A program made the position numbers and the translations under genes. Positions 47,918-57,063 of a stretch of 64,000 nucleotides of DNA are shown here, piece by piece (within the stretch, counting starts at the first letter, position 1; each line of letters starts with the position of its first letter). The notes beneath the pieces were generated by a model. The model had not been told where the DNA came from and searched no databases. It was given only the letters and a program-made list of their open reading frames with translations. Origin of the DNA: Anabaena sphaerica FACHB-251 (GTDB taxonomy: Bacteria; Cyanobacteriota; Cyanobacteriia; Cyanobacteriales; Nostocaceae); the NCBI RefSeq assembly GCF_014696825.1, contig NZ_JACJQU010000001.1:682001-746000 (forward strand), given 5' to 3'.

Positions 47918-47937
47918 GGTTGCTGGTAAAAGCAACC
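47918..47937. repeat. GGTTGCT..AGCAACC inverted repeat
   Basis: Seven-base perfect arms around a six-base loop, in the gene-poor region upstream of the 190-residue frame. Confidence 0.45.
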
Positions 47938-48326
47938 GCCATTAGTTACTTCTCGTCTGTGACTTTTGCTGACTAGTGAATGAAAGGTAAAAATTTACCA
48001 TCTTTCTGTAATCTAGCGGGTTTAGTAGATGCAGTTGTGACCTTTAAAAATTTCACAAGCTTTAATTCAATAGATGTTCCCTGGCTATTATTGTATAACT
48101 TGCCGCCGAAAATTAGTAAGCCTTTTCAGTGAAGTCTCATAATTTTCAATTCGGACGAGAAGATGATTCATATTGGCTTCTCAAAAGCTACATTCGTATT
48201 TATACTATTTTTTTTCGCTAATGTCATCTGCCACTTTGGCAGTCTTATAAGTTAAATTTACTGAATATCTCAGAATGTTCATTTAGGCATTGTGCAACTT
48301 TGATTTTTGTCCCAAATTTGTCAATA

Positions 48327-48351
48327 AAATGAGGGGTAACACCCCCCATTT
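48327..48351. repeat. AAATGAGGGGT..ACCCCCCATTT inverted repeat
   Basis: Arms AAATG-GGGGT and ACCCC-CATTT with one mismatch each side and a three-base loop. It is stable and could end a transcript, but no T tract follows on either strand. Confidence 0.5.
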
Positions 48352-48696
48352 AATGTAATAAAAAAAATTGATTGTGTTTAATTTTCTGTTAAAACTTACC
48401 ATTAAATTAATTCAAAAAACCTTATGTATAGACCATTGTAGAGACTTTTGTAAAAGCCCAATCCGCTATTTTTAGGAAAATTAGCTCTCCGAGTTTAGTG
48501 ATTATATATTGTTATATGTTTTTCTTGGAGGTCTTATGGGAAAATCATTCTAGCTACACCTGTTCTCAATAGAGGCTAGTGAATACAGAGTAATAATTGT
48601 ATAGTAACCAAGTCAGATAATCCAGATATTAAGTTATTGCTTATACTGTTTTATGATATACTATATTTAGCATCCCTACCACACAAAGTTATACAT

Positions 48697-48722
48697 AAAA
48701 AAACACCCTTAAGCGGGTGTAT
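48697..48722 (-). terminator. Orphan intrinsic terminator
   Basis: On the minus strand ACACCC-GCTTAA-GGGTGT is followed at once by seven T (48703-48697). This is a well-formed rho-independent terminator, yet no convincing minus-strand gene lies within about 1.3 kb upstream. It could end a small RNA or a decayed transcript. Confidence 0.65.
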
Positions 48723-49760
48723 TATCCAAAAAATTAATAGGTTAAACCTACACATAATCATACAATTAAAACGCTAAACCTAAATTAAGCGTTAAAAGAG
48801 AATTTTGAATTTATTTAAAGATATTTTTTAGTTTTTATGAAGCAAATTAACTAAGATGATGGGGATGACAATTGTGTTCTCAATTTTCTTAAGTACAAAT
48901 GTAAAGCGTTAATTGTGTTTAGTTTCTGTTTAGTACGGTATTAAAACTTTATACTTCGGTTTTAAGTCACTATCTAGTCGGCATGGCACAAAGTGGATCA
49001 CCAATCAGGTTAGTTAGTCTGGTAAGCTGATAAACCCTCAAAAAACATAACTATGGCGGTCTTTCCTAACCAACGCAGTGGCTCCCCCACAAGAGTTTTA
49101 GTCCTGATATGCAAGTTCAATGTCCAATAGCTTGATATGTCAGGTTTGAGGTTTAAGCGGTAATTAACATCGTCTTTGACTTGCCAATCAGAAGCCAAGG
49201 AGTTACAATATAAATCCCTATCACCCAAACTCATTTCTACTAGTAAAGGGCGAGATGGCTTGTGAACCTGACACGATCAATCAAGATTGCTGCTGCTTTC
49301 GGTGTCTCTACATAGACCTAGATTTTCTTTCCCCGTGGCTTTTTGGAAGTCAAAGTTTAGAAAACCCAATTAACAGAAAAACATCATTGCGACTGACACT
49401 AGACCATCTGTGATACTGTGCTTGTCAGATGGTGTCCTACGGGTAAGGGTAATTTTCCTGCTTGTGTGCCTAATATTCATTTTTTTAGTTTTCCTTTAGA
49501 TACCTGGTTATGTATGTTGAAAAACTGTTACTATGAGTTCAGTGTATAACTTGACACTTGTAAGCTGACTGTGTTTGTACAAAAAAGTTTATAATCATAG
49601 GTTTTTTTCATGGAGTAAGTGTTTAGAGCATATTTTTAAACATGGGTATCGAGGTTTAAATATTTTAACTCTTACCATTACTTATTTTTTCTAAGGATTC
49701 CGGAAATAACCGGAAAATAAAATCACATTTATTCAGATACATTTTTTTAACTTTGACACT

Positions 49761-49781
49761 CCCCTGGCTTTAGCAGAGGGG
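49761..49781. mobile_element. IS200/IS605-like end hairpin (remnant)
   Basis: TTGACACTCCCCTGGCT followed by TAGCAGAGGGGATTCT forms a CCCCT/AGGGG hairpin. From memory this resembles the right-end structure of TnpB-bearing IS200/IS605-family elements in cyanobacteria. No transposase or TnpB frame is nearby, so at most an end fragment remains. Confidence 0.45.
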
Positions 49782-49948
49782 ATTCTACATTCAACGTCAA
49801 AACTTGCTCAACAGTCGGACGCACCTTCAAGGGTTTTCGGCATTTTCCTGATAAAAGATTTTTTTTTACGGGCAAATCTTAAGTAATTCTGTAATTTTTA
49901 ATCAAAATTCTGAATACGTGTTTGAGCGAAATGTTACAAAGCTTGTAT

Positions 49949-50035
49949 TGGGGGATGGGGAAATGGGGAAATGGGGAGAAAATTCTTTACTAACTCCCTA
50001 TTCCCCGTTCTCTATTCCCTATCACCTATTATACG
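49949..50035. repeat. GGGGAAAT tandem tract and mirror TTCCC units
   Basis: GGGGAAAT repeats (49949-49980) are followed by a region of ATTCCC(C)-type units just before the GH116 stop. This is simple sequence of a kind common in Nostocales spacers. Confidence 0.55.
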
Positions 50036-50038
50036 TTC

Positions 50039-52441
50039 TTAAAAACACAAATAAATAGCCCAAATAGCCATTGCACGGAGATATGTACTAGCACGAAAAG
50101 TAGCAGCAGCAGTAATAGCTTCTGGGGTGCGGAACTGTAAACCATTGTCGTAAATTTGCTTCACTACTGCTTGTGTTAAGCGCATACCTTCATCCTTCAT
50201 ACCCATCTGTAGCAGAAAAGCAGCTAAACCAAAGTTAATACCAGTCCACACTTCTTGAGGATGGGTAGAATTAGGGTTTTCTGGGAAACCGTCGGGAAGG
50301 ACACCGTTAGCAGCACCAAATTTCCCATCTTGGAATTTGAGGAAACAGGCATCATATATAGTTGTTAAAGCAGAAAGAGCGCGATCGCTCGGTACAATAT
50401 CTGGTAAATTGAGTAATCGAGCGTAGAATTGCCCACATAATTGGTCAGCCATGACTACATCAGAACCACTTTCGCTATCTAAGCGGTAATATTTACCATT
50501 CCACAGCTTTTCTTGATAGATGGGTTTAGCTTGCTGTAACCAAGTTTGATAAATTAATCTCCGTTTCTCTGCGTCCTCTGCGCCTCTGCGGTTCGTTAAA
50601 ATATCACAAATAGCAATGGCCGCTTCCAAAGCTGCTAACCACAAACCACCACAATAAGCACTAACACCATTTAACCGCCAATCATCAAAAGTTTGGTCAG
50701 GTGCGCCAGAATTTTCTGGTATACCATCTCCATCAATATCAAATTTTTTCACATAGTCGAGAGTTTGGACAATTGCATCCCAACATTCTGCGAGAAATTC
50801 AATATCATTTGCACCGGTAAACAGAAAATCGCGATATACTTGCAAGACAAAATCACAACCTAAATCTTTCCAAAGATTGCAATCTTGATAAGCAGTATAA
50901 TTAGTTTTCTCCCAAACGTGTTCATTGGGTGCGCCTAAGTCGTGGGGTGTAGCACCTGCTACCTTACGAATAGCTTGGGGACTTTCGGCGTTGATGGTGA
51001 GATAATAACCGATAATTCTAGTTCTATCATCACTTTGGGGAATTGCCCTAGCAAATGCGCGAATAACGGCTTTTTCTAGTTCTGGGTATAACATTAATAA
51101 CCCGAAAGAGCCGTATAACCGCACGTCTAAACTTTCATACCAGCGGTAATCTAAACATTCTAACACTGCGAATTGGCCGAAGGGGTCTTTTTCGGTGGCT
51201 GCACTCCAGAGAGTTCCCCCACTGGTTAAGTCGTAGAGTTCGTTAAATAGGGACATTTTCAACCAGTCGGGTAAGTCAGAACGGTTGAGGATGGGTTCTT
51301 GCCAGTTTTGGATGTGCGATCGCCAATTGTGATATTCTTTCAGTGCAGTAGTAGCAATTTGCCAAGCATTATCACCACTACAACCAAAGAAGTCTGTATA
51401 TCTGCGATAGTAATTTACTCCCTCTGCAAATTCTGTTACTGGAAAATCCCAACTTAACACAAAAGGAACTTCTAAAGTTTCTCCTGGTTGTAAAGTGAAA
51501 CGAACTGCAACAGCAGCACCTAAACGAGTATTTTCATCTGCGGGAGTTTCATCACGATAATTAAATAAAGAACCATTTGTACTGAAACTTTGCCAAATTT
51601 CTGCACCATGACCCACAGCATTAAAACGGGAATGATAAAATAATTCAACTTGAGGATTTTTTGCAGTCGCAATACACCAAGTTCCGTCACCTTCTTGGGG
51701 ATTTTCGTTATTAGTAACGCGACCTAAAACACAACCTAAATATTTATCATCTTCCGCTAACCAATTATAGTTATTTTTGCTTTCTCCCCAACGTGGTTGA
51801 TATTCATAAACGGGACTGCCATCATCTCTAATTTTGACTTCGGGAGATTTTGCCGCATTGGTAAACCAACCAGTCATATTTTCCCAAGTTAGCATGATGC
51901 TAACAGTAATTGGTTGGTTGGTTGGGTTGTGTGCATTCCACAAGAAAACCGCTACAGGATAACTGGTTTCTTGATAATTATTAGCCCAGATGGGTGAAAA
52001 TTGTTCACAAATTAAGTTAACTGGAAAAACATTTTCATACACAAACCAACTGCGGGGATAAAGTGCATGATAAGTTCCTGACTTCACCCATAAACCATCT
52101 GGGTCAATACAAAAGGGAGTCGGTGGATACCATTCCCAAGATTGTAATGTAGCATCTTCTGGAGGTTGGGTAGATAAAGCATAAGCTTGACCAGATGCAA
52201 AGATACTAAATTGACAAGCGGGGACATTTTTAAAGATATGTTCACCCCCGTCAATGTGCCATAAATTGAAATCTCCGCGAGAGGAACGGCCGATACAACC
52301 TGCACCAAAACCACCTAATGGCATTCCGTGAAATGGTCCATCGTCGAGGTTGCTGGGATAGCGGACGGTGTAGGGTTTTTCCCATCCTAAACCGATGGGA
52401 CGTTTCCAGGTATAGGGGGGTATTTGGGAGTGGTTTTTCAT
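50039..52441 (-). CDS. GH116 family beta-glucosidase (GBA2-like)
   Basis: Large glycoside hydrolase of 800 residues with an N-terminal beta-sandwich (PLGGFGAGCIGRSSRGDFNL) and a C-terminal (alpha/alpha)6 barrel. By comparison with GBA2, the nucleophile is the Glu in FAVLECLDYRW near residue 428, and the acid/base is an Asp in QTFDDWRLNG, ahead of SAYCGGLWLAALEAA. Family members cleave beta-glucosides such as glucosylceramide or glucosyl-lipids; the cyanobacterial substrate is unknown. No signal peptide is visible, so action is cytosolic. About thirteen residues (TNRRGAEDAEKRR, about 614-627) come from an in-frame dispersed repeat. The gene stands alone. Confidence 0.88.
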   Translation of the reverse strand: MKNHSQIPPYTWKRPIGLGWEKPYTVRYPSNLDDGPFHGMPLGGFGAGCIGRSSRGDFNLWHIDGGEHIFKNVPACQFSIFASGQAYALSTQPPEDATLQSWEWYPPTPFCIDPDGLWVKSGTYHALYPRSWFVYENVFPVNLICEQFSPIWANNYQETSYPVAVFLWNAHNPTNQPITVSIMLTWENMTGWFTNAAKSPEVKIRDDGSPVYEYQPRWGESKNNYNWLAEDDKYLGCVLGRVTNNENPQEGDGTWCIATAKNPQVELFYHSRFNAVGHGAEIWQSFSTNGSLFNYRDETPADENTRLGAAVAVRFTLQPGETLEVPFVLSWDFPVTEFAEGVNYYRRYTDFFGCSGDNAWQIATTALKEYHNWRSHIQNWQEPILNRSDLPDWLKMSLFNELYDLTSGGTLWSAATEKDPFGQFAVLECLDYRWYESLDVRLYGSFGLLMLYPELEKAVIRAFARAIPQSDDRTRIIGYYLTINAESPQAIRKVAGATPHDLGAPNEHVWEKTNYTAYQDCNLWKDLGCDFVLQVYRDFLFTGANDIEFLAECWDAIVQTLDYVKKFDIDGDGIPENSGAPDQTFDDWRLNGVSAYCGGLWLAALEAAIAICDILTNRRGAEDAEKRRLIYQTWLQQAKPIYQEKLWNGKYYRLDSESGSDVVMADQLCGQFYARLLNLPDIVPSDRALSALTTIYDACFLKFQDGKFGAANGVLPDGFPENPNSTHPQEVWTGINFGLAAFLLQMGMKDEGMRLTQAVVKQIYDNGLQFRTPEAITAAATFRASTYLRAMAIWAIYLCF
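50561..50598. repeat. CTCTGCG(T/C)C repeat inside the GH116 gene
   Basis: CTCTGCGTCCTCTGCGCC followed by TCTGCGG is the reverse orientation of the CGCAGAGACGCAGAGG repeat at 52523-52604. Read on the coding strand it gives RRGAEDAEK. Confidence 0.75.
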
Positions 52442-52522
52442 GGTTTTGGGGATGAATATTTGATGTTAATGCAGGGTAGCTGTTTATGTGGTTTTTTTCA
52501 AGTAGTTATGAGGTGTTTTTTT

Positions 52523-52604
52523 CTCACGCAGAGACGCAGAGGCGCAGAGAGGAAGAGAGGTTTTTGTTTCGCGCAAAGGCGCTAAGGGGCAAAGGCGCAA
52601 AGGT
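52523..52604. repeat. CGCAGAG / CGCAAAGG tandem repeats
   Basis: Two adjacent tracts: CGCAGAGACGCAGAGGCGCA units, then CGCAAAGGCGCTAAGGGGC units. Both are widespread simple repeats of filamentous cyanobacteria. They lie in the promoter region shared by GH116 and the small plus-strand gene. Confidence 0.75.
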
Positions 52605-52655
52605 TGATTTAATATGTGATAAGATGAATGTGATTACAAGAGATAAAATAAGTCT

Positions 52656-52904
52656 ATGATTACTCAAGTGATGATTCAACCCTCATCCTGGGTAGAGTCG
52701 GGAATTGAAATCAAAAAAGTTATAGATTTGAATTTATTTAAGTTTAGCTCAGAGTTACAGTCTCGTTTGGAAGAACTTTCTGAGAGAAAGAAGGCAGAAA
52801 TGCTAAATTCAAGTGAAGAGGCTGAGTTAGCAGAAATATTAGAACTAGATCGGATTTTTACTTTATTGAATGCGAAAATAATTAGGGATTTTAGTCAGTT
52901 TTAA
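52656..52904 (+). CDS. Small conserved-type hypothetical protein
   Basis: Helical, highly charged protein of 82 residues. The core FSSELQSRLEELSERKKAEM, then SSEEAELAEILELDRIFTLLN, resembles, from memory, a family of small cyanobacterial proteins usually encoded directly before an HNH nuclease or similar gene. Here no such partner follows, so it may be an orphan. It could be antitoxin-like, but that is inference. The ATG lies downstream of a GATAAGATGAATGTG-containing spacer with a weak GAGAT ribosome site. Confidence 0.6.
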   Translation: MITQVMIQPSSWVESGIEIKKVIDLNLFKFSSELQSRLEELSERKKAEMLNSSEEAELAEILELDRIFTLLNAKIIRDFSQF

Positions 52905-53106
52905 CTGACTTGGGCTATTAGACTGGGAATTTATTCCCAGGCGGGTTAGTTGGCTAATAGAAGAATGGTAAAAGATATCAATTTATAAATTTTATAAGTT
53001 AGTTCAAGATTGATATGCCTTTGTCTTTATCATGCACAATGTAAATGCTTTTCATTTCTTGGATGAGAATATCTTTAATTTTATCATAATCCAAATTATC
53101 ATCTAG

Positions 53107-53775
53107 TTAAAATTTCTTTTGACATAAAAATAGTAGTTCATCTAATTGAAATTCTCGCTTTGCAAAACATTGAGTTAACAAGCGTAAAATTTGACCCTCT
53201 TCCTGATCATGAAAGGGAACAACGCCGTCTTTTTTATCTACATCCTTATAACTCCATTTATTCAGAATTTTAACTTCATTACAGCACCATTTTGTAATGC
53301 GAGAAATCGCTGCTGGAGGAATTATACCAAGATAACAACAGTTTCCCATTTTTTGAAGGCTATCTTTCAAATAATCCTGGTAGGATTCCAAATTTTCTTT
53401 AAAATATTTTGTGCGTTCTTCTGGAGTTTCTCCTATTTGACAAGGCAGGTTTGACAGTGCTAAAAAGTCTTCATCAGGGTAGAGCTTATCTTTTTCTAAA
53501 GAATTAATATCTATTTCAATTAAAGCCACTGTCGAGTTTACTGTAGTCAATTTGTTGGAGGTTTGCTTCGAGTTGAAGGAATACAAACGATTATAGTATT
53601 GTGCAAATGCATAATATGGTGAATAAGCATCACTTAAATAAACAGCATCCTTTCTTGATGCAAAATTATTTGACTCAGATGTAGACCAATTACCATTTTC
53701 AGAGCCTCTGGGTAACAATCCTTGACTTAAAATACGGGGAACATTTTCAAAACTTGTACCGTGGTAAAGAAACAT
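53107..53775 (-). CDS. ADP-ribosyltransferase-fold protein (Tpt1/PARP-like)
   Basis: Soluble protein of 222 residues. The opening FLYHGTSFENVPRILSQGL is the NAD-binding His strand and helix seen in Tpt1 RNA 2'-phosphotransferases and related ADP-ribosyltransferases. A second conserved strand is KDAVYLSDAYSPYYAFAQYY (about 52-71). A candidate catalytic acid lies in VALIEIDINSLE. No signal peptide or partner domain. The stop of the kinase downstream lies on the same strand: this gene follows the Ser/Thr kinase by about 40 bases, so the two are probably cotranscribed. The target (protein, RNA or none) is unknown. Confidence 0.65.
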   Translation of the reverse strand: MFLYHGTSFENVPRILSQGLLPRGSENGNWSTSESNNFASRKDAVYLSDAYSPYYAFAQYYNRLYSFNSKQTSNKLTTVNSTVALIEIDINSLEKDKLYPDEDFLALSNLPCQIGETPEERTKYFKENLESYQDYLKDSLQKMGNCCYLGIIPPAAISRITKWCCNEVKILNKWSYKDVDKKDGVVPFHDQEEGQILRLLTQCFAKREFQLDELLFLCQKKF

Positions 53776-53815
53776 TAGTCTACTCCTGGAAAAATTAATT
53801 CACTATTTTACAATA

Positions 53816-55216
53816 TCAAGATAATCTTACAAATTTTGGGAAAATTTGATGTACTAACCAACCTAAAAATAAGCCTAACCAAGATGTACAAAGCATGATC
53901 AGAAATTGATGCAATTTGCTGAAATATTTTTTTAATTGTTTATTTGCAAAAGAATAAGCAAAAAATACGAGTAAATGCAAAACAGAAAACCCAATATAGC
54001 CAACAACAGCTACCCAACCATATTTTGATACTACCTCGATACATGATAATAATATAAATCCAGCGAAAGCTAAAAATAAAGCCGGAGATCCATCCCAAGG
54101 TAAAGCGAAAGAAAAAGCCACAAGAAAAATTACAGCATCAGTACCCAAAGCTGTAACCACCGATGAATTCATAGCTGGAGGCATGGTAGAAGTAAGAATC
54201 CAAACTGAGGAGATTGCTGATAAAAACCCCATTATTACATAATATAAACTCATAACTACTAACCAAACCCAAGGAATATTCTTACTATTTACCTTAACAT
54301 TAGGAGAATTATTAACACCTACAATAACAGGAACAGTTTTCTCAGTCCTAATAGTTTGATGTTCTATTTTCTGACTAACCTGATAAACCTGATTACTAAA
54401 ATCAGGTAATAACCTTAACCATTCTCTCATAGATTGCGGACGATTTTCCGCTTCTAAACTCATACCTTTCAGAATTGCCAGATTCAACCCATCACTGATA
54501 CCAACAACATATTTATTAGGAGAAATTAACGGTTTATTATATAATTTTCTATCTAGCGAACTTTCAGGACGTTTACCTGTAACTGCATAATATAAAGAAG
54601 CAGCAAGAGTATAAACATCTATCGTTACTTGTCTATTACCTCCCATTTGTTCATAGGGTGCAAAAGCAATATTAGCAGGATGATGAGAAGTAAAATATCC
54701 ATCTTGGGGCATTATTTCCCCTGCAATTCCAAAATCAATTAAAACAGCTTTACCATTTTTTTGTACCATAATATTACCAGGGTGTGCATCCCGATGTACT
54801 AAACCCTGTTGATGGACAAAAATTAAAGCCTCTCCAATTTGTTTAATATATCCTACTGCTTCTAATTCTCGTAATGATCCCTTTTTTTTGACTATATTAA
54901 ATAAACTTTCACCAGGCAAAAAATCCATGACTAAATAGTATGTTTCACTTTCTTGAAACAATTCAGTTACACGGACAATATTCGGGTGTGGTTGTTGAGA
55001 AAGTTTTGCTAATTTGCGTCCTTCTTGAATAAATCTTTTTACATAATTGGGATATTCAGAATCATTTTTTAGGCTTTCATTCGGCGTTTTTATAACTACC
55101 CACTGCTTTAAAAGTGTATGTTGTGCTTGATACGTAATTCCAAAACCACCTTCTCCCAGGACTTTTTCTATAACGTATCTCCCACCCTGTAGTTTATACC
55201 CCTGCTGCCAAACCAT
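53816..55216 (-). CDS. Membrane Ser/Thr protein kinase (Pkn2/Hanks type)
   Basis: Hanks-type kinase of 466 residues. Glycine loop LGEGGFGITYQAQ (20-32), Lys43 in VVIKTP, catalytic loop VHRDAHPGNIMV near 138-149 (Ala-His in place of the usual Leu-Lys or Ile-Lys) and metal motif LIDFGIAGE near 156-164 are complete enough for activity, although the His in RDAHPGN is where most kinases have Lys. Four to five hydrophobic segments occupy about 315-455 (WVWLVVMSLYYVIMGFL and others), so it is membrane bound. It precedes the ADP-ribosyltransferase-fold gene by about 40 bases. Confidence 0.92.
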   Translation of the reverse strand: MVWQQGYKLQGGRYVIEKVLGEGGFGITYQAQHTLLKQWVVIKTPNESLKNDSEYPNYVKRFIQEGRKLAKLSQQPHPNIVRVTELFQESETYYLVMDFLPGESLFNIVKKKGSLRELEAVGYIKQIGEALIFVHQQGLVHRDAHPGNIMVQKNGKAVLIDFGIAGEIMPQDGYFTSHHPANIAFAPYEQMGGNRQVTIDVYTLAASLYYAVTGKRPESSLDRKLYNKPLISPNKYVVGISDGLNLAILKGMSLEAENRPQSMREWLRLLPDFSNQVYQVSQKIEHQTIRTEKTVPVIVGVNNSPNVKVNSKNIPWVWLVVMSLYYVIMGFLSAISSVWILTSTMPPAMNSSVVTALGTDAVIFLVAFSFALPWDGSPALFLAFAGFILLSCIEVVSKYGWVAVVGYIGFSVLHLLVFFAYSFANKQLKKYFSKLHQFLIMLCTSWLGLFLGWLVHQIFPKFVRLS

Positions 55217-55304
55217 CGGTTACAGATGCCTAAAATATAGTTATGTTCATTTTGGCACAATCAGAGATGATTTGGGTAGTGTGGTGATGTTATTTTAATA
55301 TCAT

Positions 55305-55347
55305 GAGGCAGAGCCTCTATATGGCATTCCCAGTCTGAGACTGGGAA
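55305..55347. repeat. GAGGCAGAGCCTC + TTCCCAGTC..GACTGGGAA repeat
   Basis: A 13-base palindrome (55305-55317) and a hairpin with nine-base arms (55327-55347) follow one another. This composite repeat is common in cyanobacterial spacers. A single GAAGTCGGGGAT arm follows at 55368, next to the Uma2 stop. Confidence 0.7.
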
Positions 55348-55385
55348 CGAGGAGAAATTAATAAAAGAAGTCGGGGATCTGAATT

Positions 55386-56222
55386 TTAATCTAAATCAGG
55401 TTCAACACCTAGCGCACGCAGTTGGGCAATTAATTTTTCTGTTTTCTGTCTTTCTTGTTCTGCACGCTGTTTTTCCTGTTCTGCACGTTGTCTTTCTTGT
55501 TCCGCTTTTTCTCTTTCTTGTTCTGTGGGAGTTAACACCCAATTACCATTTTGATCGTACCATCGTAACCAGGGCATTTGCACATTTTTATAACTCCCTT
55601 CCCAAATTCCTAAACCTAATTCTAACCCAGGAATCCAAAAACGAGAATTAGCATCTGAAGGTGTAGATCGCAAAGTTTCAATATAGCGATCGCCTGTTAA
55701 TTCAAACATCCTAAATTCTGATTTATAACGATCAAATATGGCATAATAAGGTATCCTTAAAATCTTTTCGTAAACTTCCCATTTACCAGGAGGTTTTTCC
55801 ACATCTCGCAATATTTGACCTAAATCTTCTTTTTCTGTTCCTGGTGACAGTAACTCTACCACAATATAAGGATTAACAGATTCTTGCCAAACTACATAAC
55901 TTAACCGCAAATCTCTTTTTTCATACAAATAAGGAACACCCACAACCGCAAACCAATCTGGGCGTTTATACCACAATGGATGACGAGAATCAAAATACAG
56001 ATTTATGTCACTTCCTGTAAATATTTCCTCTTGTTTATAGTTAGGAGGAAGAAATGTATCTGCTAATAATTGTGGTTGTAATAAATGAAATTGATCCGGC
56101 AAACCTTTCTCCTCTGGATCTTCGCTAGGCAGATCGTACATTGTGGGTAATGTTTCTTTAGCCGCTAAGGGCGGATCTGTTTGATACATTTTTTCAACAT
56201 CCTTAATATCAAACTTCTGCAA
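55386..56222 (-). CDS. Uma2-family (DUF820) nuclease-like protein with coiled-coil tail
   Basis: Protein of 278 residues with the PD-(D/E)xK-type Uma2 fold. The core motifs are IVVELLSPGTEKEDLG near residues 115-130 and YYAIFDRYKSEFRMFEL near 157-173. The C-terminal 50 residues form a coiled coil of repeating EQERQRAEQEKQRAEQ units ending LIAQLRALGVEPDLD, a typical tail of this cyanobacterial family. These proteins are very numerous in Nostocales and their role is not established, though nuclease activity is assumed. It lies near, but not coupled to, a second Uma2 gene. Confidence 0.85.
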   Translation of the reverse strand: MQKFDIKDVEKMYQTDPPLAAKETLPTMYDLPSEDPEEKGLPDQFHLLQPQLLADTFLPPNYKQEEIFTGSDINLYFDSRHPLWYKRPDWFAVVGVPYLYEKRDLRLSYVVWQESVNPYIVVELLSPGTEKEDLGQILRDVEKPPGKWEVYEKILRIPYYAIFDRYKSEFRMFELTGDRYIETLRSTPSDANSRFWIPGLELGLGIWEGSYKNVQMPWLRWYDQNGNWVLTPTEQEREKAEQERQRAEQEKQRAEQERQKTEKLIAQLRALGVEPDLD

Positions 56223-56298
56223 TTTAATTATACTATATTGACTTACAATTTATTTTCTCTTTCTTAATCCTGTAAATCCTCAAATCCTGGATATCCTG

Positions 56299-56328
56299 AT
56301 ATGGCTACGCCACGCTACGCTATCAGAC
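56299..56328. repeat. TATGGCTACGCCACGC repeat
   Basis: Second copy of the unit at 10064-10088, with GCTATCAG at its right end. It lies between the two Uma2 genes, at the stop of the upstream one. Confidence 0.6.
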
Positions 56329-56330
56329 AT

Positions 56331-56987
56331 TTATTTAATATTTTCTACTTGTGTTTTTAACCAACTCCGAAAACTCCGAATCATTGCCACTTCACCTATT
56401 TCTAAACTTGAGGCTAAAAACCGAGGAATTTCTGTATTTAAAGGTAAATTTGCAAAGGTTGGTGAACCATTACAAGGAATATATTTACCATCTGATAAAC
56501 TATAAATTTGCATCACAGGTTCATCATAACGCCAAACTTCAGGAACACCTAAAGCTAAATAAATTGGTAACTTATCAATAGAAGAACTAGCATAATCAAC
56601 TTCTATTACTAAATCAGGTGGGGGATCTTGAGTTAAATCTAAACTTCTTTTATTTCTCATAATTAGTTCATTTTGAATATAGAAACTAGAATCAGGTTCT
56701 ACACCTCTAGCTAAATCTTCTCTTTTACAAGTTAATGAACCAGTGCTTTTAACGTTGAGATTTAACTCTTCAACTAACGTATCAATTAGCTTTTCTAGCA
56801 AGCGTTTATTATGTTCATGGGGCATTAATGGAGTCATAATTTCTAAGATTCCCTGATTATAAGTAAATCTGTTATTACGAGTATCACCTGTTTCTGATAA
56901 AATCCTTTCAAAAGTATTCCAAGAAATATTATGGAGGATGACGCTATTGGTGTGAGTGTCGCTGTGAGTAAGTGCTAGAGTTACCAT
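56331..56987 (-). CDS. Uma2-family (DUF820) nuclease-like protein
   Basis: Protein of 218 residues of the other common Uma2 subgroup, without a coiled-coil tail. Motifs: RFTYNQGILEIMTPLMPHE near 40-58, GVEPDSSFYIQN near 95-106, PPDLVIEVDYASSSIDKLP near 119-137 and PEVWRYDEPVMQIY. The Asp, Glu and Lys residues of a PD-(D/E)xK site can be drawn from these. It has no toxin-antitoxin partner next to it. Function is unproved. Confidence 0.87.
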   Translation of the reverse strand: MVTLALTHSDTHTNSVILHNISWNTFERILSETGDTRNNRFTYNQGILEIMTPLMPHEHNKRLLEKLIDTLVEELNLNVKSTGSLTCKREDLARGVEPDSSFYIQNELIMRNKRSLDLTQDPPPDLVIEVDYASSSIDKLPIYLALGVPEVWRYDEPVMQIYSLSDGKYIPCNGSPTFANLPLNTEIPRFLASSLEIGEVAMIRSFRSWLKTQVENIK

Positions 56988-57063
56988 AGAAATTCACCTC
57001 GCGTTTTCAATTCTCTTATTATATCACTTTAGGCAATAGGGAAGAGGAAATAGTAAATAATAA

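Larger units (their letters stand above)
47819..50038. other. Long gene-poor region
   Basis: About 2.2 kb with no credible gene. It holds inverted repeats (47918-47937, 48327-48351), a convincing minus-strand terminator without a gene (48697-48722), an IS200/IS605-end-like hairpin (49761-49781) and simple GGGGAAAT tracts (49949-50035). A 74-residue minus-strand frame at 49010-49234 is the only other candidate and is not convincing. The sequence looks like decayed accessory DNA or a regulatory/noncoding RNA region. Confidence 0.5.

Noticed and set aside
49010-49234. 74-residue minus-strand frame in the gene-poor region
   Set aside because: No ribosome site, no recognised motif, mixed composition. 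It is upstream of the orphan terminator on the same strand, so a small gene cannot be excluded, but support is too weak to list it.
46951-50038. tRNA or rRNA genes in the gene-poor region
   Set aside because: I looked for cloverleaf-like arms and conserved GGTTCGA-type loops and found none; the hairpins present are simple stems.
55386-56987. Uma2 pair as a toxin-antitoxin or defence island
   Set aside because: Uma2 genes are extremely common and scattered in these genomes, the two belong to different subgroups, and no partner gene accompanies either.
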